DNA of 64,000 bases, taken from the NCBI GenBank assembly GCA_026874595.1, contig CM049313.1, forward strand, positions 30,812,008-30,876,007, given 5' to 3'. This stretch comes from Sipunculus nudus (lineage: Eukaryota; Annelida; Sipuncula; Golfingiida; Sipunculidae). Both the position numbers and the translations under genes were made by a program. The notes under the pieces are model-generated. The model did not search any database. It had not been told where the DNA came from and was given only the letters and a program-made list of their open reading frames with translations. Below are positions 58,394-64,000 of this stretch, piece after piece. How positions within the stretch are numbered: the first letter of the stretch is position 1; the number at the start of each line of letters is the position of its first letter.

Positions 58394-61024
58394 AACAAGG
58401 GACCTATGGGTCACGGCGCTCAGCTGTTATATATGATAAAAAAATATGATTTAGAAATGAGGCACATGCTGGTTTTGTGTGGTAATAAATATAAGCTGTT
58501 TTATGAGTTGTTGTTGTTTAGCTTATGTATGATTTTGATAGTACCTATGGAGACAGAGAAGAGGATTGATTTCATTTATTTTATTAACAAATGAAGTACT
58601 ATTGTCACACAGATTTTGACTTGGCAATATAACTTATAAGCAGAACATATAAGATTTTAAAAAATTACAAATATTGTCCCAAATATAATTTTTATTAAAA
58701 ATAATAAGAGAATCGTATGATTTTTTAAAAATGAAATATAACTGAAATGATTATTAAAATAATATTAAAGAATATATTCATGAATGCATTCATAAATACA
58801 TTTTGAAATTATTTGCACTGGTATTCATATACTTTCATTTTATACCTGAATTCCCATTCTTTATGCAAGAAACTTTATAATGGAGTACATATTCATATTC
58901 GTATTTAAAAACAATTGCAAAGTATTCACACCATGTCTGGTATTTATTCAGTTTTCACCAAACAATGATGTTGAGAATCCAGAATATACAAAATTCACAA
59001 ATTTAATAATGATCATAAGTACCTGCTTTTATGGCTTTCATTTATATTAAAAAAAATAAATGTAATATATTCATTTTGGATTAATTTCACATCAATGTAC
59101 ACACTAGACACAGTAGGAATCTAGATTAATATTATCAACTGCATCTTTGTCTATCATTAATTTCCTTCATATGATCCCTAATGATTAGAAATGAATAATA
59201 TGATTTACTTTTTTATCATTAAAATTGAACTGAAAAATACCATAGGTGACTGCATGGTGTTATTTTGAATACGTGACATTCTATCCATCAATACAAGATT
59301 CTTATATCATCAGTAACTGCAAGTTAATTTCCTGTTATTATAAACTAACAAATTCCTTTTCTTTTTTTCTTTAATTTGTTATTAAAAACCAATAAAAAAT
59401 TATTAATTTATTGTTTATTGTTATGTTGTTGGTTAAAACTACTAGATGAGTTGGGATGGACACCTGGATCAACTGTGGCTGGCCATAAGCTGCCTGGCTG
59501 CCCCAGTGTATGACTCACCTCAAGCATGCATAATTTGCTGAAAGTTCAACAAGGTCAACATACAGGTGGCTCAAGAGGGGCTGGAGAGAGCCAAGGTCTG
59601 ACATGGTCTCATAAAAACATTAATAAAAGCTACAATTTTTGGCCAATTTCTTTCAGCTTTCTAAACCTAAAAGCTGAAATCCTTATGTGTGCATGATATG
59701 AAAATTATATCAACAGTGCTCACAGATAACAAACAATCCATGGTCAAATTTGGGCAAAATTTAAGGAACTAATTTTATATTTATACTAATAACATATAAA
59801 ATTTGAAAAATTCAGAACTAATTTTGGGTATTCAATTGAATCTTGATTAAATAACGTTACATCCCTGGAAAAAAATCTCTAGCTTCAGCAATCCCCTAGT
59901 TAAGGGAGTAAATATATTTCTTGATTTTTTACAAAGTGCATTATGTTTGGGCCCATAACTTAAAACAATTACGCAATACTGACATCATTTCTGGCAAGTG
60001 CATAGAGAATGTATAGAAAAAATATGTATATAATATTTATGATTAAAGTCAGATCAGTGGTTCTGATATTAGGCACTCTTGAAGTGTAACAATGGGTTTT
60101 AAATGGAAAAATGAAGTTTTTCATTAATATCCCGAAAGTATTAAGTCCTAGTGACCAAATTCTTGGCATGGTAGGGGATTTGGGAGACATCTAATTGTAT
60201 GCCAAATTTTTGGAACTGAGAGCTGAAGCTGGGGAGCTGAGCTTTAGCAAACTGCATAACACTAGCTTGATGTAAACAATATGTTACATGGTGCTTGAAA
60301 ACTTGGATAAAATCTACAGTTTTTGATCAACTGGTTTCAAATTGTTGGTGTTAACAGACAAAATGCTAACAAAAACATGCTGTGAAAATTAAATTCACAG
60401 TACTTACAGGAAAAAAAACGTGCCATGGTCAAAGTTGGGCAAAATTTAAAGTACCAATTTTTTATTTTTGTTAATATTTTAAAAAATTTTAAAGATTTTG
60501 ATCTAATTTTGGGTATACAATTTAATTTTGATTAATTGCAGTTATATTACTGGAAAAAAAAGTCCTTAGCTTTAACATGTTTTGTGTTAAATGATCAAAT
60601 ATCTTTCCTGATTTTTTACAAAATGCATTATGTTTGGGCCCATAACTTTTTTAAATTATATAATACAGACATAATTTCTGGCATGTACATAGGAACTATA
60701 TAGAGGAATATTTATGGTAAATATGAAGAAAAACAGATGAGTGGTTTTGATATTAGGCAGTCCTGAAGTGTGAAAATAGGTTTTTAATAAAAAATTGAGG
60801 TTTTTCCTTAATTTCTCAAAGGAACGAAGTCGCAAAGACCCAGTTTTCGGCTTGGTAGGAGATCTTTGGGACATCTAACATTATGTAGAATTTTGGATTC
60901 CTAGGTCTTACGGTTTCAAAACGTGCCACATCTACGGACGGACGGACGGACGGACAGACGGATGGATGACGGACAAGGGACCACGACTTTAGCTCAGATG
61001 ACTTATAGTCAGCTGAGCTAAAAA
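58394..61024 (-). mobile_element. Dispersed 2.5-kb repeat, copy 2 (inverted)
   Basis: It starts AACAAGGGACC and ends AGCTGAGCTAAAAA, the reverse complement of copy 1 at 8354-10887. The two internal ~600-bp repeats are preserved (anchors near 60060 and 60755). It splits a minisatellite into blocks 2 and 3, so it arrived after the array existed. The flanks show no obvious target duplication. It is about 100 bp longer than copy 1. Confidence 0.88.
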
Positions 61025-62255
61025 CCATGTAGGGCAGAGGGTGCAGGGCACCATGTACATTTTTGTCATAAACATGATAATAACAAGGGGCAGGGCACGT
61101 TGTACATGTATGTCATTAACAGAGAAAAACATGCAGGGAAAAGGGCGCAAGGCACTATGTATATTTATGTCATAAACATGAGAAAAAGATATAGGGATTA
61201 GGGTGAAGGACACTGTGTACATTAATGTCATGATCATGATATAAAACAAAGAAGGCAGACGATGCAGAGCATGTGTTCATGTATGTCATTAACATAATTA
61301 AAACATGTAGGGCAGAGGGTGGAGGGCACTTTGTACATTTGTCATAAACACGAGAGAAACATGTAGGTGAGAGGGTGCAGGGTACTCTCAGTATTTGTCA
61401 TAAACACGAGAAAAACATGTAGGTGAGAGAATGCAGGGTACTCTCAGTATTTGTCATAAACATGAGAAAAACATGTAGGTGAGAGGGTGCAGGGTACTCT
61501 CAGTATTTGTCATTAACATGAGAAAAACGTGTAGGTGAGAGGGTGCAGGGTACTCTTAGTATTTGTCATAAACATGAGAAAAACATGTAGGTGAGAGGGT
61601 GCAGGGTACTCTCAGTATTTGTCATAAACATGAGAAAAACGTGTAGGTGAGAGGGTGCAGGGTACTCTCAGTATTTGTCATAAACATGAGAAAAACATGT
61701 AGGTGAGAGGGTGCAGGGTACTCTCAGTATATGTCATAAACACGAGAAAAACATGTAGGTGAGAGGGTGCAGGGTACTCTCAGTATTTGTCATAAACATG
61801 AGAAAAACATGTAGGTGAGAGGGTGCAGGGTACTCTCAGTATTTGTCATAAACATGAGAAAAACGTGTAGGTGAGAGGGTGCAGGGTACTCTCAGTATTT
61901 GTCATAAACATGAGAAAAACATGTAGGTGAGAGGGTGCAGGGTACGCTCAGTATTTGTCATAAACACGAGAAAAACATGTAGGTGAAAGGGTGCAGGGTA
62001 TTCTCAGTATTTGTCATAAACATGATATAAAACATGGAGAACAGAGGTTGTAGGGCACTGCATATATGTATGTCCTTAACATGAGAAAAACATGCATGGA
62101 ACAGGGTGCAGGGCTCTGTGTTCATTTATGTCATTAACATGAGAAAAACATGCATGGAACAGGGTGCAGGGCACTGTGTTCATTTATGTCATTAACATGA
62201 TAAAAACATGTAGGGCACAGGATGCAGGGCAATCTCTATATTTATGTTACCATCA
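61025..62255. repeat. CATGTAGGGCAGAGG minisatellite, block 3, with uniform 56-bp sub-array
   Basis: The left (61025-61320) and right (62030-62255) edges are diverged units. Between about 61360 and 62020 there are ~12 almost identical 56-bp units: GTAGGTGAGAGGGTGCAGGG, TACTCTCAGTATTTGTCATA, AACATGAGAAAAACAT. This sub-array has GTGAGAGG where the older units have GGCAGAGG. Confidence 0.95.
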
Positions 62256-63884
62256 AGTTTTTACTTGTCACAGAAAAACCAGTGATGACAGACACTGACA
62301 CAAAAACTGTGTACCACATGATTATTTTGTTACGGTAAACATGTTCAAATATTTGGCCATTTGGACATTTTACATACATTGGGTAACTCTGTATAGCAGA
62401 GAATGTGAACATGCAACATGTGAAGCCAAGGGAAGTGCAGTGTCCATGTATTAGATTCATGATTAAACTTGAGAAAATTACTCACATGTATGCCATATAC
62501 AAAACACACATTGATATTTAAAGTTTCCCCAGTGGATACATATCTGAGATATGACCGAGTGCATCAATTGTGCTGTGTTATCTCTAATGGAAATTTTATT
62601 TCTACATTAGCTTGATGCCATTGCTCCTTAAACTGTGTACAAATAATAAAAGCAGGTTGTAATGCAAGATGCATAAATTCAGACAACAATGTTAACCATG
62701 GTAAAGGAAGCCACACAAGGCAAACTATTGCAACCAAGTGTCATGCATGGAAAACTGTCCAGCAAACTGACCTTTGAAAGCCTCTGTTCCCAAAGGATGA
62801 TTTTCTCAAAGAGAGAGAGAGACAAATAAACACTTAAATGTTCTGGGTGGGATTGAACTTCTTAGAGCAGACAAATATAAAAATATGATAATGATTGTTA
62901 AAAGTGAAATGCATGGTATTTAAATACAGCATGACAATGCCTGACACCTGGTAGCAGGATAAATAACTAAGCAGCACTTGTTGCAAGAAGACACTTCTGA
63001 CTGGGATTGCAAACAGGGTTGTTTTTAACCATTCGGTACAGTTAGTTTAATGTGGGGATTCACGTCAAAATCAAAATGGGATATAACAAAACTGCAGGTG
63101 CGTTGATGAGAAAGGATCGAACTTTCATTAATTAGTTTAGTATGTAGAAATGGTAGGTCAGATGACAAAATCAAACAAGAATAGAAGGAACATCTTTTCA
63201 CGGAAGGGAAGTTGAAGCATGATAGATTTTGAAATAACTATTAGCAGTTTGACTGGATGAGACCAGTAAGAGAGGCTTGGATTGCAAAGTGTGAGGCAGG
63301 AGGAGAGGCAGGGTGAACACATGCATGTTAGACGTGTATTCTTGCATGGCTAGTGCAGCGTATTACCGTCAAGTATATCCTTACCCTGGTGTGATCTCTT
63401 TTTATTTTGATTAGTCACTGAAGAAGAACCATAAAAGTAGTTGAATTAAAGCAGCTTATGAAAAATATAAATCTTTCTGAAACTGATTCAATCTTTTAAG
63501 ATTACATTATCAAAATGGCAAATATCTGAAGTGAAACATATCGAATGTGTTGATTAACCAAATTTATCAACAAATGTTTACAAATAAAAAGCAAACCATA
63601 TAAAATTTAAGCATACATGAAAGCATACCTTAAATGTGTTTAACTTTCATTAACATTAACCACAAGTACCTTCTATGTAATTATACTTAATGCCACACCA
63701 AAAAATTAATTGTTCTTCAGACCAATGGACCAAATATGTCAGGCAAGTGGGCAGTTTTCTTTTCTTTTGGAAAATTTGCCTGCTGAGGCCACAACATGTG
63801 GAATTTGACCAAATTACAAAATGAATAAAAAGACTGCGATTCATTTCTTCAAATGGTGCATTTGAGCGACACAAAGTTTAATCG
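62256..63884. other. A+T-rich intergenic DNA, no gene seen
   Basis: Frames at 62242-62460 and 63656-63874 (minus) are unrecognised. A (GA)n tract lies near 62812-62822. Confidence 0.5.
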
Positions 63885-64000
63885 ATTTCCTATGACATTT
63901 ACTTGGAATGTTTGATCCATTTCCTATGACATTTACATATAATGTTTAATCCATTTCCTATGACATTTACGTGGAATGTTTAATCCATTTTCTATGACAT
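63885..64000. repeat. 34-bp tandem repeat running off the window end
   Basis: TTTCCTATGACATTTAC, GGAATGTTTAATCCA recur at 34-bp spacing from 63886; about 3.4 units are visible. The array probably continues beyond 64000. Confidence 0.9.

Overview
The window looks like animal nuclear DNA and most resembles a marine bivalve or other mollusc. That assignment is an inference. It rests on A+T-rich sequence with (AT)n and (AC)n microsatellites, many tandem arrays, several eroded Ty3/gypsy elements, CCGT-rich dispersed repeats of a type common in bivalves, and a HINE/pearl-like repeat. No intact host gene, rRNA, tRNA or CRISPR array is recognisable in 64 kb. The only non-transposon protein signal is the C-terminal part of a NADAR (YbiA-like) domain near 7.6-7.9 kb.

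Layout, left to right. (1) 3.3-6.4 kb: a decayed Ty3/gypsy element on the minus strand (gag, protease, RT, RNase H), with a duplicated RNase H segment. (2) 7.6-7.9 kb: the NADAR fragment. (3) 8.35-10.89 kb: a 2.5-kb dispersed repeat, present again inverted at 58.39-61.02 kb. (4) 11.8-14.1 kb: a second minus-strand gypsy remnant, with a 534-bp Harbinger-like MITE (14460-14993) on its right side. (5) 16.2-16.7 kb: the 3' end of a CR1/L2-like LINE. (6) 16.9-18.2 kb: a short-TIR element with ~327-bp core repeats. (7) 21.2-22.5 kb: a third gypsy remnant (+), followed by ~3 kb of a ~120-bp satellite. (8) 28423-34665: a 6.24-kb element with 65-bp terminal inverted repeats and a 6-bp target duplication, almost filled by a ~118-bp satellite. 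(9) 36.4-37.7 and 40.1-42.2 kb: two arrays of one ~195-bp repeat in opposite orientation. (10) 42.2-43.1 kb: an isolated gypsy integrase fragment, followed by 3.5 kb of an ~83-bp array. (11) 48-52.4 kb: small minisatellites. (12) 53487-56531: a gypsy element with both LTRs and a 5-bp target duplication, but large internal deletions. (13) 57.7-62.3 kb: a minisatellite split by the inverted copy of the 2.5-kb repeat.

The five gypsy remnants are all inactive: stops, frameshifts, deletions or lost catalytic residues are visible in each. Remnants 1 and 3, and possibly 4, look like one family because their gag and protease wording is alike; remnant 5 is a different lineage. Nothing here forms an operon or pathway. 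The window is a mobile-element and satellite graveyard. Its most unusual member is the TIR-bounded satellite carrier at 28.4-34.7 kb, whose array repeats a motif found at the inner end of its own terminal repeats.
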